64,000 nucleotides of DNA from Paenibacillus sp. PAMC 26794 (GCF_000316035.1 NZ_ANHX01000071.1:62001-126000), one strand, 5' to 3'. Counted from the stretch's first letter, positions 45,612-55,029 are shown. The notes: generated from the sequence alone by a model not told the origin. Numbers and translations: made by a program.

Positions 45612-47375
45612 TCAGGTTTTTACATTCCGATATTCGTTCATGGACCGACCGATATGTTTTTTGAACAAGACGCTGAAATAGTGTGGGTCCGGGATGCCTA
45701 CCTGCTGCCCGATCTCATACCCCTTTAAATCGGTCTGTTTCAGCAGTATTTCAGCCTTTCTCATACGAAGCTGTGTCATATATTCCACAAATGTCTGCCC
45801 TGTTTCTTTTTTCATCAGCCGCCCCAGATGGCCCGAACTTACGTAAAAAGCAGCCGCGGTGCTGGAAAGCCCCACTTCCGCATTGCCCATGTTCTCTTCA
45901 AGATAAGCCATCACCCGGTCGATCAGATTGCCTTCCTTGGCCTGTCGTTTGGCTTGTATGACATCCGATACCGTGCGGACATGCTGCTCCAGCATGCTTT
46001 TTAGTTCAGGCAGATGACCTGCTGTAAAAATGGCAGCAATGGCCTCTTTGTTCAATGCGTACTCTCCCTCAATCTGCTGCTCTATGGCAGCACGCTGGCA
46101 CTCCGTAACCACATCCATGGCTGCCATCCGAAACTGTGAAACGTCCGAGAACGGCACAGACAGCATACGCTCCAGCAACAATACGGCTTCTTCCCCCGCA
46201 CCAACACTGACGTAAAATTGCAGTTGTTGAAGCAGCTGAGCATCCGAGTGGTAGGGCCTTTTTCCGCCTTCGATGACCAGATCCTCGAAGCAAATGACCT
46301 GATTTTTCCCCACAAACGCCTGATAATCGAGTGCACGACAAGCTTCCCGGTATCCTACACAGGCCCTTCCCCATCCTGATTGCCATTGCCCAATCCCTAC
46401 GGTCACATCAACTTCACACCCTTCGAGCTTAAGTGTATGTTGAAGTTCTTCCTGTAGCTGCTGTACCTGATTGGAAAATTCCGTATCCGCACCAAGCGAG
46501 AGCACAACTATCCGGTTATGCGGGTCCATGACGATAATGGTTTGCGAATCCTGCGGATAAAATGCCTGAACCTGCTTCATGCCTACCATTCGCAGCAGAA
46601 TATGTATTTCCTCAGCGGGTTGTCGATGGGCTTCTGTCTGATGCTGGCTTAATTGGGGCTGACCGTGTTGTTGTTGTTGTTGAGGCCCTCGTTGTACCTG
46701 GTATGTTTGGGGTGTTTGGTGATATGGTTCGGACAGATGTGGATATACCTCTGGTGCAGCTATCTTCGCTTGCGGTACAGCAACCTCCACCTCCATGACT
46801 GCGATGCGTGATCCTGGTTCACCAGACGAGATAGGAATGCCGAAGAAACGCGCCTTCTCTTGTAGTTCATCCTCAGGTATCATATCGCTTAACCATTGAT
46901 TCACAAATCGCTCCCTGAGATAAGGCAAGCTCTGCTTCATTTCCTCCCGCAGCTTCATCAGCTCGTACTCGCGCCCGATCTCCTGCTCGATTGCCGCTCG
47001 CAGCTTCGCCGTAACCTGTAATAACTCAGAAGCACGAATGGGTTTCAAAATAAAATCGGAAATGCCCAGCTTCACACTCTGACGAGCATATTCAAATTCA
47101 TCATGTCCCGTCACAACCACGATTTTTATGTTCGGGTAACGCTCCATGAGGATGCCGCTTAGTTCAATGCCGTCCATCTTTGGCATGTATATATCCGTGA
47201 ACACGATGTCTGGACGCAACAACTCAACCTGATTCAAAGCCTCTGCAGCATCGGAGGCCTCGCCAATGATGGTCATGCCTTGCTGCTCCCAATCGATACG
47301 CATGCGCAGCAGATTTCGGATGAGGTACTCGTCATCCACAATCAATACCTTTAATGGTTCGATAGTTAATTCCAT
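45612..47375 (-). CDS. YesN-type response regulator with AraC DNA-binding domain
   Basis: A 587-residue regulator. The receiver domain occupies residues 8-125, with phosphoacceptor Asp61 in FTDIYMPKMDG and Lys111 in ILKPI. A long middle region follows, containing an unusual Gln/His/Pro-rich stretch (about 220-255). Two AraC helix-turn-helix motifs close the protein (about 490-587, with LSSTAAAFYVSSGHLGRLMK and YEIGQQVGIPDPHYFSVLFK). It overlaps the kinase gene by ten bases and controls, most likely, the sugar transporter next to it. Confidence 0.9.
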   Translation of the reverse strand: MELTIEPLKVLIVDDEYLIRNLLRMRIDWEQQGMTIIGEASDAAEALNQVELLRPDIVFTDIYMPKMDGIELSGILMERYPNIKIVVVTGHDEFEYARQSVKLGISDFILKPIRASELLQVTAKLRAAIEQEIGREYELMKLREEMKQSLPYLRERFVNQWLSDMIPEDELQEKARFFGIPISSGEPGSRIAVMEVEVAVPQAKIAAPEVYPHLSEPYHQTPQTYQVQRGPQQQQQHGQPQLSQHQTEAHRQPAEEIHILLRMVGMKQVQAFYPQDSQTIIVMDPHNRIVVLSLGADTEFSNQVQQLQEELQHTLKLEGCEVDVTVGIGQWQSGWGRACVGYREACRALDYQAFVGKNQVICFEDLVIEGGKRPYHSDAQLLQQLQFYVSVGAGEEAVLLLERMLSVPFSDVSQFRMAAMDVVTECQRAAIEQQIEGEYALNKEAIAAIFTAGHLPELKSMLEQHVRTVSDVIQAKRQAKEGNLIDRVMAYLEENMGNAEVGLSSTAAAFYVSSGHLGRLMKKETGQTFVEYMTQLRMRKAEILLKQTDLKGYEIGQQVGIPDPHYFSVLFKKHIGRSMNEYRNVKT

Positions 47376-49378
47376 GATTCATCGGCTCCCTTCGGGATCG
47401 TTATGATAATGGTGGTTCCTTTTCCAACCTCGCTTTGCAGCTTAAGTCCATCTTCTCTGTCATAAAAAATGCGAAGCCGCTCCATCGTCCCCCATAAGCC
47501 AAAGCTTGGATTGTGTTTAGTGTTATAGGTAGGATTAGATGTATTAGAAGAGTTAGAACGGTTAAACCTGTTCATTTCTGTTCGTTGAATCTGCTTCACT
47601 TCTTCCTCGGACATGCCGACTCCGTCGTCAGTGATCGTTAGAAGTACCCCTTCTTTGGATCGACGAGCTTGAATGCGTATCGTGCCTGGGCTGCCTTTGG
47701 GACGAATGCCATGATACAGCGAATTTTCCACCAGCGGCTGGAGCACAAGCTTGGGAATCATCACCCGCTCACAATCTGGAGCAATATCGTACTGCACCTC
47801 AAACACATCGGGGTAGCGCACCTGCTGGATCGTCAGATAATTGCGTACAATCTCAACCTCCTCGTGCAGCGTAATCAGTTCGCGCCCTTTGCTGACACTC
47901 AGCCGATAATAACTTCCGAGCGCTTCTAACAACTCACATACCTTATCGTTCATGCCGGACATCGCCAGGGAGGTAATGGAATCAAGTGTGTTATATAGAA
48001 AATGTGGCTTGATCTGCGCCTGAAGTGTATTCAGCTCTGCTCGGCGGATCGTCTGCTGCTCCTGAATGATGCGTTTTAACATCTGCTCAATCTGCTCGAT
48101 CATCTGGTTGTATCCTCCATATAGCTGTGCAAATTCGTAGCTGTTCAGCTCAACCGTCACTTTGCGGAAGTTGCCGCTTGGCGCTTTCTGCATGGAACGA
48201 AGTAGCTTGTGAATCGGCTTAATGACGCTACGCGAGATGATGAATGAACTGACAAAAAAGACAGTCCCGTTCACCGCCAGTAAGATCAGCGCAAGCAGCA
48301 CCATGGATTTATTACGAGTATCGGTAGCCCGGTATGGGCTCATGCTGATGAATTTCCACTGATCATCACCAGACGAACGATAGTTAACCGCATATTCCTG
48401 ACCACCCGATTGCAAGGTGATGAAGCCGGAGGATTGCTCTTGAAATGTTTGTTTTAACTTGGCCTGATTGGCCTCTAACATCTCTTGCATCCCTTCCTGT
48501 CCAGAAGCCGCAGATATGGATTCGCCGGATACAGCAGGCACCGCCTTCTTTCCATCGGTGGCGTTGGTTGCGATCACCCGCTGATGCTCATCCAGGATGG
48601 CTACCTGAAAAGAATCCGGTGCAGATAGGTTAGCATAGGCTTGAGCGATGGATTTGCCCTTGATGTTCATGACCAAAAATCCCAGCGGAGACGTATCATC
48701 CAAATCCCGAATGAGGCGAATAAACGAGACCACCTCTTGCCCATCATTCTCCCCCGTCGCCGAGACTCCGCTGTCGTTGTTGCCACCATTCAGCCTGAGC
48801 AGGTATCGTCCGTTGTGCTTCAGTGCCTGTTCGTACCACGGCGCTTCCTTCACATTTGCTTCCATAAACGTGGGCCATTCCTGTGTACCAACCGAGAATC
48901 GGTGCCCCGAATTATCGTAAATATATACTGAATCGATAATTGGAACCGCTTGCATAAGATTGGTCAAATACGCGCTGACCTTGGACTGTGTCTGTAAATT
49001 GGAGTACACATTGCCCTGCCGCAGCAGGTTTTGCAAGTTGGGATCGGAGAAAATCATTTTCGAATAATTGTTCACATTCTCGATCATCAGATTAACGTTG
49101 GTCTCAATGGATGTAATCGTCTGAAGTGATGCCTCATTGATCTTTCGCTGCGCGTCACTTTCCGAGATTCGATTCAACACCAATGCACTGAACGCCACCG
49201 TTAGCAGAATAATGACAAAGTAGGCAAACGGGATTTTAAAAGCCAGCGTCTTGGGCTTGCGTTGAATGAACTCTTTGAAACGGGGAGTCCAATTCTTCTT
49301 CATTGCACTGGAGTTCGCTTTTGCATTTGCGTTTACTTCTGCATCGGTCTCAATATCTGATTGGGCTGTTGCTTTCAC
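47366..49378 (-). CDS. YesM-type sensor histidine kinase
   Basis: A 670-residue membrane kinase. Residues about 45-65 and 365-385 are membrane helices flanking a large extracellular dCache-type sensor; a HAMP domain follows (VIKPIHKLLRSM). The histidine-kinase motif is QIKPHFLYNTLDS (His_kinase family), then the ATPase domain with LVENSLYHGI and ITDDGVGMSEEE. The start is a GTG at 49378; an internal ATG (49303) has no ribosome-binding site. A 21-codon ORF ends two bases before it (see 49381-49446). Confidence 0.88.
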   Translation of the reverse strand: MKATAQSDIETDAEVNANAKANSSAMKKNWTPRFKEFIQRKPKTLAFKIPFAYFVIILLTVAFSALVLNRISESDAQRKINEASLQTITSIETNVNLMIENVNNYSKMIFSDPNLQNLLRQGNVYSNLQTQSKVSAYLTNLMQAVPIIDSVYIYDNSGHRFSVGTQEWPTFMEANVKEAPWYEQALKHNGRYLLRLNGGNNDSGVSATGENDGQEVVSFIRLIRDLDDTSPLGFLVMNIKGKSIAQAYANLSAPDSFQVAILDEHQRVIATNATDGKKAVPAVSGESISAASGQEGMQEMLEANQAKLKQTFQEQSSGFITLQSGGQEYAVNYRSSGDDQWKFISMSPYRATDTRNKSMVLLALILLAVNGTVFFVSSFIISRSVIKPIHKLLRSMQKAPSGNFRKVTVELNSYEFAQLYGGYNQMIEQIEQMLKRIIQEQQTIRRAELNTLQAQIKPHFLYNTLDSITSLAMSGMNDKVCELLEALGSYYRLSVSKGRELITLHEEVEIVRNYLTIQQVRYPDVFEVQYDIAPDCERVMIPKLVLQPLVENSLYHGIRPKGSPGTIRIQARRSKEGVLLTITDDGVGMSEEEVKQIQRTEMNRFNRSNSSNTSNPTYNTKHNPSFGLWGTMERLRIFYDREDGLKLQSEVGKGTTIIITIPKGADESWN

Positions 49379-49380
49379 CT

Positions 49381-49446
49381 CTATTTTTCATCTCCTTCTG
49401 TTACTACTCCTGCATCTGTTGTTGCATCTTTTGCTCTTTGATTCAA
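49381..49446 (-). CDS. Leader ORF, 21 codons, before the sensor kinase
   Basis: A TTG at 49446 follows AAAGGAGGGTCACA, the strongest ribosome-binding site in the area, and encodes 21 residues (MNQRAKDATTDAGVVTEGDE then K) before TAG. Only two bases separate its stop from the GTG of the kinase, so the kinase may be translated by coupling. Its Ala/Thr/Asp/Glu composition is similar to the kinase N-terminus, so it may instead be the original start of the kinase, split by a frameshift. Confidence 0.4.
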   Translation of the reverse strand: MNQRAKDATTDAGVVTEGDEK

Positions 49447-50011
49447 TGTGACCCTCCTTTGGTTCCGATGTGTGATGGGTTTATCGGTTGGGATCGGATG
49501 ACCTGTTGTGATATCCACCACTCTCTCGGATTTTATACAATTGTATATTATAGGACTGTGTATGGAGCAGGCTCAACTCTTTTTATCGCTTGGGGATGGC
49601 TTGACTGAGTGAAATAGAATGAGGTTTTGGGGATCTGATCGTGGTGAATGCTGCGGGTAGGGGCCCCTAATTGGAGCCGCAAGGAGTACTGCTTTATAAA
49701 ATGTTGGAGGTACAGATAATAAGTTGTGGTTTGTGCCGGGTGGAGAGAGAAGCGGGAGAGAGACGGAGGATCTGAGTACACAAAAGAAGATGGTAAACGT
49801 CTACCTTGATATGGCATACTTTTGAGCAAGATTACGATATCTACGGGCATAATTCTTACTACTTACAGAGTGCTGATCGAGTGATTAAGGTTGGGAAGTC
49901 CAATTATGGTCTTCTCGTATGATGAATTTAAGTGGGGAAAATGTTGGGGGCAAACTGCCCTCGGGCAGGACAAGTACAGAGTTCGTTATGGTAAGAAACA
50001 GCGAATCGTGA
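49447..50011. other. Gene-poor stretch with a decayed ORF end
   Basis: No ORF with a good start is found. On the plus strand about 40 codons read as coding-like (WHTFEQDYDIYGHN, then GKSNYGLLV and stop, ending at 49921). This resembles the end of another remnant near 57370 (CKVDYGVLLV, stop). The adjacent frame starts ATG near 49905 and encodes 41 residues to 50030. They look like leftovers of small orphan genes. Confidence 0.35.
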
Positions 50012-50374
50012 TCAAAGCGAGAATTCGGTAACGCCTTTTTTGGAGGCATATTTCAGCGTGTAGCTTCCTTCTATGCCGTATGGCATCGTAGCGATTTGGA
50101 TGCGGGTGTAATCCAGCCGGCTCTCTCTCAGCACTTTTTTAATTAGCGCTATGCTCCGATCCTCGTCCCTTACCACACAGAAAATGTTCATTACATATTC
50201 CTTCGGATCAGCCACACGGCTACCCAGATCACATCCATCCACCTCTCCCAACTCCGCCTGGGTCAGAGCGGTTTCCAGATATTCCATCACCTTTTCCTTC
50301 AACCAATGATCTCGTTTGCTGCCCTGCGCACTCTTCAGTGGATATTGCACCACAAGCCAGTATTTTTCACTCAT
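50012..50374 (-). CDS. Conserved hypothetical protein, 120 residues
   Basis: A soluble, mixed alpha/beta protein without signal or membrane helix. It begins EKYWLVVQYPL and has the segment VMNIFCVVRDEDRSIALIKKVL. I do not recognise the family with confidence; the length and composition are those of an intact gene. The ribosome-binding site is weak (GGTGAAG). Monocistronic, upstream of the island boundary. Confidence 0.7.
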   Translation of the reverse strand: MSEKYWLVVQYPLKSAQGSKRDHWLKEKVMEYLETALTQAELGEVDGCDLGSRVADPKEYVMNIFCVVRDEDRSIALIKKVLRESRLDYTRIQIATMPYGIEGSYTLKYASKKGVTEFSL

Positions 50375-50481
50375 TCAGCTTCACCAACCAATCTTTATAT
50401 GATAGGGCATTACGTTATGTGCGGGCACTTAGACGATAAGAGTTCATATGTCAGCCTTACATTTCTCCAGTTCAAAATGGG

Positions 50482-51189
50482 CTAGATAATTGACCTCACT
50501 GCTTTTTGGAATTGTACTGCTCTTCCATTTGCAGGATGGGGAACATGATGATGTTTAATGAAATGGGAGCTTAACGTGTCTGCCGACTTTCTGCCAATCG
50601 CCACGATCTGAGCATCAGGATTCAGTTGCATAAGCTGTCTAGCAAATGGCAAACCATCCTCCAACTCTGCCAAAGTCGGCGTTCGATTCGTCATCCGGTT
50701 TTCAGAAGATTGATAAGGATGAAAGGGATAGATGTTCCAAAATATAAAGTCCGTTGGTTTCCACCTTGAACTGAATAACACTTCACCCCATATGATGGAT
50801 GCTGTCGGTTCTGCAAAACCATACAGCGCCTGACTCCGGTTAGGTTTGGCGATATTGGGCAAGCTTGTTCGGACACCCGGCTTGCCTGCAAAAATCATCT
50901 GGTGATTCACCAGCGAATGATTCCCGGTAACCATTCGCTCGGACGTCAAGGGTACACCAGAGAACCGCGCCCCTTGATATCCCACGGCTTCCGCAATAAA
51001 TATGTACCGAGCCTTGGACATTCTCGGTTCCAAATACCTGACCAAATGTTCAGAACGAATTTTCACCGCTTCGGGGCCGATATCATAGCCCGTCACATAA
51101 TCTCTCCAAGGATTAATCACATTTACTGGCGACACATATGCTTGTACCCCTGCAACAAACTCGCGAATCTGTTGCTGCGTTTGGCTCAT
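50482..51189 (-). CDS. Uracil-DNA glycosylase-like protein
   Basis: A 235-residue protein of the uracil-DNA glycosylase superfamily type: IFIAEAVGYQGARFSGVPLT (residues about 64-83) has the form of the water-activating motif region in family 4/5-like members, TDFIFWNIYPFHPY lies in the centre, and IVAIGRKSADTL near 195 corresponds to the Leu-loop region. It would remove uracil or related damage, or be a non-catalytic relative. The ATG at 51189 follows AAAGGAGG. It abuts the left edge of the ssrA-linked island. Confidence 0.75.
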   Translation of the reverse strand: MSQTQQQIREFVAGVQAYVSPVNVINPWRDYVTGYDIGPEAVKIRSEHLVRYLEPRMSKARYIFIAEAVGYQGARFSGVPLTSERMVTGNHSLVNHQMIFAGKPGVRTSLPNIAKPNRSQALYGFAEPTASIIWGEVLFSSRWKPTDFIFWNIYPFHPYQSSENRMTNRTPTLAELEDGLPFARQLMQLNPDAQIVAIGRKSADTLSSHFIKHHHVPHPANGRAVQFQKAVRSII

Positions 51190-51267
51190 GCTTCTTTGCC
51201 TCCTTTGGGAGATACGGAGTATATCGGGCTTGCATCAGCTTATTTTACAAAGATTATAGCATAAACA

Positions 51268-51303
51268 GAAAAACCACCAACCAGATTACTAGTTGATGGT
51301 TTC
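51268..51303 (-). terminator. Terminator beside ssrA copy 1
   Basis: AAACCATCAAC and GTTGGTGGTTT (minus strand) pair and are followed by TTTC. The same hairpin recurs at 52199-52236, each next to an ssrA 3' copy. Confidence 0.75.
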
Positions 51304-51309
51304 TTGACT

Positions 51310-51395
51310 CTAATGGAGTCGAACCCCTGTCCGAAGATAACGGCACATGAGCTTCTACGGGTGTAGTCACAGTTTAGATGTCACACAGGTATCAG
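51310..51395 (-). repeat. Degenerate copy of the ssrA 3' end (attachment-site remnant 1)
   Basis: The sequence matches ssrA from its 3' terminus inward but lacks ten bases of the acceptor/T-arm region and diverges after about 75 bases. The stop codon of the zeta-like gene (51392) lies in its decayed part. It marks the left end of the island. Confidence 0.8.
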
Positions 51396-51964
51396 TAACC
51401 CACAAGAACAGGATTAGCCCAAGCAGGTATGGACTCAGCACAATAGATCAAATCACCCTGTATGATTTCAGCAACAATTAAAGGCTCGTATGTATTATCA
51501 ATGATGATAACCCGATCTGCGATCGCTAGAGCCGGTTTAAGGTTCTTCAAAGACTGACCATATCGATAACGAATGTCTTCTTCTGCAATCCAATGTCCAC
51601 CTTGTTCAACACGAGAGGCAACACGATCTATATGCATTTGCACATCCTCAAGGCCGATATAGTATACGACAATTTCGTAACTGTTTTGTTTTGCTATTTC
51701 CATATGTTTTAAAACAAATGATCCGGACAATGTCGTTTCAATAGCGAAGTTTACACCGCTTTTAATGAGAGATCGGATTCTTTTCACAGCTTCCCTGCCA
51801 GCAGACAGGTCAGCACTACGCGGATTCTCTGGCTTCAACTCTCTTGCAATCTGATCAGGATCAACCAGTTCACCAAGCCACTCTCTCATTTGCATGCTGA
51901 GTGTACTTTTCCCTGCTCCATTGGTTCCAGCAAACACCGTCATGACTGGTCTGGTTTCACTCAT
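51392..51964 (-). CDS. Zeta-toxin-like P-loop kinase
   Basis: The ATG at 51964 follows AGGAG and gives 190 residues: Walker A GTNGAGKST (13-21), VDPDQIARELKP (34-45) with the base-position Asp, and FAIETTLSG (73-81), as in zeta/PezT-type kinases. The C-terminal lid has RVEQGGHWIAEEDIRYRY with conserved arginines. Such proteins phosphorylate UDP-N-acetylglucosamine when toxic; many chromosomal ones are uncharacterised. It overlaps an upstream 65-codon gene by eight bases and lies between two ssrA copies, as the cargo of a small unit. Confidence 0.8.
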   Translation of the reverse strand: MSETRPVMTVFAGTNGAGKSTLSMQMREWLGELVDPDQIARELKPENPRSADLSAGREAVKRIRSLIKSGVNFAIETTLSGSFVLKHMEIAKQNSYEIVVYYIGLEDVQMHIDRVASRVEQGGHWIAEEDIRYRYGQSLKNLKPALAIADRVIIIDNTYEPLIVAEIIQGDLIYCAESIPAWANPVLVGY

Positions 51965-52154
51965 GATACTCAAACTCCTGGCGTTTCCCAGTAGCATCAA
52001 ATATAATTTCGAATTTATTACCCGCAGCATCCTCACGAACGCGTTTGTTGTTCTTTATATAATAAATAGAGGCACCTGATTCTTTAGCTTGTTTCCGTGC
52101 ATGTTGATTGGCTTTTTTCAAAATCTCTTGGAGCTGTTCTCGATTTTCAAACAT
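51957..52154 (-). CDS. Small basic partner of the zeta-like kinase, putative antitoxin
   Basis: A 65-residue protein, helical and charged in the first half (EQLQEILKKANQHARKQAKE), with a beta-like second half (KFEIIFDATGKRQEFEYHE). It precedes and overlaps the kinase gene by eight bases, the typical arrangement of antitoxin and toxin. It is not recognisably epsilon or PezA. Confidence 0.6.
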   Translation of the reverse strand: MFENREQLQEILKKANQHARKQAKESGASIYYIKNNKRVREDAAGNKFEIIFDATGKRQEFEYHE

Positions 52155-52198
52155 CTTGAGTCCCCCAATCTAAATTTCTGTTTATTATATCATAAACT

Positions 52199-52236
52199 AA
52201 AAAACCACCAACCAGATTTACTGGCTGATGGTTTTT
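52199..52236 (-). terminator. Terminator beside ssrA copy 2
   Basis: The same AAACCATCAGC..GTTGGTGGTTTT hairpin as at 51268-51303, directly beyond the ssrA copy. Confidence 0.7.
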
Positions 52237-52240
52237 GACT

Positions 52241-52338
52241 CTAATGGAGGCGAGGGGAGTCGAACCCCTGTCCGAAGATAACGGCACATAAGCTTCTACG
52301 GGTGTAGTCACAGTTTTGATGTCACCCGAGTATCGCCC
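52241..52338 (-). repeat. 98-bp exact copy of the ssrA 3' end (attachment site)
   Basis: Bases 52241-52338 are identical to 57536-57633, which comprise the last 94 bases of ssrA and five bases beyond. Identity stops abruptly on both sides. The pair of direct repeats brackets a 5.3-kb segment. ssrA 3' ends are known targets of tyrosine-recombinase islands. Confidence 0.9.
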
Positions 52339-52353
52339 TCCGACTGGATCTCG

Positions 52354-55029
52354 CTAAACAGCCTTAGCCTCACTATCCAATAACTCAAGTTTTGAATATA
52401 GTTCCCTGACAATGAGAAGATCAAATTCTGGGAGCCCTTCTTCTTCATGAGTACCTTTATTTAAATAATTCCAAACACTATTATGCGTTGCTTCAAGCCC
52501 TTTCAAATAATCGTAGATCTCTACAACTTTATCATATTTACTATCCTTAACAGTTTTCTTGAGAAATTGAGATAATCCTGTAACTGTAGTCATTGAATCC
52601 GGCATCCCTTTAGGTTGGCGGATTTGGACTGTAATTGAAGTGTTATATGTTCTCGCGAGTCGCTTCCAAAATGTAGAGTTAATATTCTCCAGGGCACTTC
52701 TACAATTCCTTAGACATTCCCTCTTTTGAGACTTATCCAGAGCACTTTGAGCAAGGCTCAAATAGTTTGAAGAGGTAAGAAGATCAACATTTATATTCCG
52801 TTCTTCTGGAGGCAAAAATGTTATTCGTTTAATGTAATCTTCATATTTCCGCTTTTCAACTTGATTTTCTAAATCTTTGATAAATTCCTCAGCATGTGAA
52901 GTAAGAATTATTTGTCTCTTGTTAAGTTTGTTATTGCCTAACAATAATTCTCTTATTCCTCCTCTATGATCATCATCAATTGCGTTAACTACATCATCAA
53001 ATATAATAATACCGATATTATCTTTAACGATTTTTGCTAACAAAATTGCTAGGCCTAAACAACGAACATGACCTTCACTTAGAACGTGTAGTGCATCAAC
53101 AGGTTTGGAGGGATTGTCCTTAAAGTAAGCTTTAATTATGTCTTGAGATTTTGATGGAAGTTCAATTTTGGATAATCGTTCATATTCAAAATCGTGTTTA
53201 TTTATTTCGTTATAAAAATCTCTAACTAAATCATTCATATCAGAAATTAATTTACCCGGCAATTCTTTAACATGTGCTTTCAACTTACCAATAAGTGATT
53301 TATAAACATTAACAAATTGTATATTTACAGTGATTTGCTTCTTCTCTTTATCAACTTCCTGCAAGAGTGACTGGTTTTCCAAGGTAAACTCACTAATTTT
53401 AGTCTGGGCCCCTAAAATTGTCTCATTAAACACAGTTTCCTTAGATCTTATATCTTTAACTAAAGTTGAAATTTTCTGGAATTCTTCTCTTTCTAAAGAA
53501 AGTTTCTTTTTAAACTCAGTTGATTTTTCAAATTCTTCATTTTTACGATTAAGAATGTTATCCAAAAATGTTAGGGATTCCGTGTTTCGTTTAATGTCTG
53601 CAACAAATAATACAATCTTTTCAAGAAATTCATTTATAGAATGTTTTGTAATCTCACCAAGTTCAGGAGATATAACAAGTTCAAAGGTAGCTCCTAATTC
53701 CTTTGCAAATTTATTCTTAATTCGTACATCTTTGATAATTTCCTTTGTGTCATCAACAATTAATTCAACAATACTTTCAATTTTCTGCTCTAAGGTAGCT
53801 AACTTCTCAAGCTCCACTAAACTTTTCTTTGCATTTTCAAAAGGATTAATTACTACTGCGTCCAGAGGAGTCAAGCAGGCAGGGCACTTATCATTTGAAT
53901 TATATTTCAGTTCTTTTACTGCAGAGTAGAGTTTGCGATAATTCACATTATCTTTTGACAAATCGAGTTCTATTTTGAGAACCCTGTAATTTTCAATTTG
54001 AGATAAAATATTATCAGTTCTAATAGTCAATAAAGCTAAGCTGTGAGTGTCATACTGTGACGTAGATAAATTTTGTATATCTACATCTATCTCCTTTAAT
54101 CTACCTGGAGATTCCGCACTTCCATGTAGGTATGTATCAATTTCATCAAATGTCATTTCAAAATTATTCGCCACTGCTAAAGATTTCTTTCTATCAGTTA
54201 ACTCTTTTTTACCTTGCTCGGCACTATCTATTGCATGTTTATATTTTTCTAGTTCACTATTTTTTGAACTAAGTATTTTCGATTGTAATCCTTCGACATC
54301 AACATACTTTTCAATGTTGTCAGTAAACTCAGACACAAAGCTATTGAATTCTTCCAATCCAAATAGGGTTGATAACAATTTACCTTGGTCTGAAGGTGTA
54401 TTAGCTGATATTCTCGCGAAACCATCAATTCTATTTCTCTCAATAAAACTAAAATGAAATTTATTAGGTGAGGGATTTACAACAACTTCTTTCCCCTCTT
54501 TATCTATTGCTCTTAATATTGGTACAGCCGCTTTACCAGTTACTATATTAGTTACATACTTGATTACCGGAATTCTTTTAGATTCAGCCTCATTAATATA
54601 ACCTAACATCGAATACTCTAACGCCTCACAAAAGCTAGTTTTACCCGAACCGTTAGTTCCGTAAATTAATGTATACGGCTTTTCAAATTTGAAATTAAAT
54701 GGTGAAGAAAAGCCCCTAAAATGATCAATGTCAATTGAATATAGTCTATCAATTGGAAAATCTTCTTGATCGTTTTGATTAACATCTACTGATAATTCCT
54801 CTGATAGATCAACCCATTCTTTTAACATTAACGCATTCAACAGTTTTCCTCTCTTACCGGCAGCTGTTCCAACAACCGAAATACTATCAATATTTTTAAC
54901 GATCATATTTATTAATTTTACTTCTTCCTTTGAAAAATTCTCAACTCTCTTACTTTTTACAAAGTTGAAAAAATTATGTAGCAGTTTCTTGTTGTCGGCC
55001 AAAAGTAGCATCCCCCTCTTTTTAAGCAT
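52354..55029 (-). CDS. SMC/RloC-like ATPase with zinc hook and probable C-terminal HEPN-like domain
   Basis: About 891 residues from the ATG at 55029 (numbering below). An alternative TTG start at 55002 has a better site (AGAGGGGG, nine bases). Walker A YGTNGSGKTS at about 123-132, a coiled coil to a zinc hook CPAC at about 382-385, a second coiled coil, signature LSEGH (650-654), Walker B IIIFDD (674-679) and H-loop SHAEE (711-715). The C-terminal 140 residues are helical, with RSALE (777-781) and NKGTHEEE (857-864), spaced as in HEPN ribonucleases such as PrrC/RloC anticodon nucleases, though the assignment is uncertain. RloC-like proteins cut tRNA on DNA damage or phage attack. Its stop lies 16 bases beyond the ssrA copy; AT-rich. 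Confidence 0.75.
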   Translation of the reverse strand: MLKKRGMLLLADNKKLLHNFFNFVKSKRVENFSKEEVKLINMIVKNIDSISVVGTAAGKRGKLLNALMLKEWVDLSEELSVDVNQNDQEDFPIDRLYSIDIDHFRGFSSPFNFKFEKPYTLIYGTNGSGKTSFCEALEYSMLGYINEAESKRIPVIKYVTNIVTGKAAVPILRAIDKEGKEVVVNPSPNKFHFSFIERNRIDGFARISANTPSDQGKLLSTLFGLEEFNSFVSEFTDNIEKYVDVEGLQSKILSSKNSELEKYKHAIDSAEQGKKELTDRKKSLAVANNFEMTFDEIDTYLHGSAESPGRLKEIDVDIQNLSTSQYDTHSLALLTIRTDNILSQIENYRVLKIELDLSKDNVNYRKLYSAVKELKYNSNDKCPACLTPLDAVVINPFENAKKSLVELEKLATLEQKIESIVELIVDDTKEIIKDVRIKNKFAKELGATFELVISPELGEITKHSINEFLEKIVLFVADIKRNTESLTFLDNILNRKNEEFEKSTEFKKKLSLEREEFQKISTLVKDIRSKETVFNETILGAQTKISEFTLENQSLLQEVDKEKKQITVNIQFVNVYKSLIGKLKAHVKELPGKLISDMNDLVRDFYNEINKHDFEYERLSKIELPSKSQDIIKAYFKDNPSKPVDALHVLSEGHVRCLGLAILLAKIVKDNIGIIIFDDVVNAIDDDHRGGIRELLLGNNKLNKRQIILTSHAEEFIKDLENQVEKRKYEDYIKRITFLPPEERNINVDLLTSSNYLSLAQSALDKSQKRECLRNCRSALENINSTFWKRLARTYNTSITVQIRQPKGMPDSMTTVTGLSQFLKKTVKDSKYDKVVEIYDYLKGLEATHNSVWNYLNKGTHEEEGLPEFDLLIVRELYSKLELLDSEAKAV

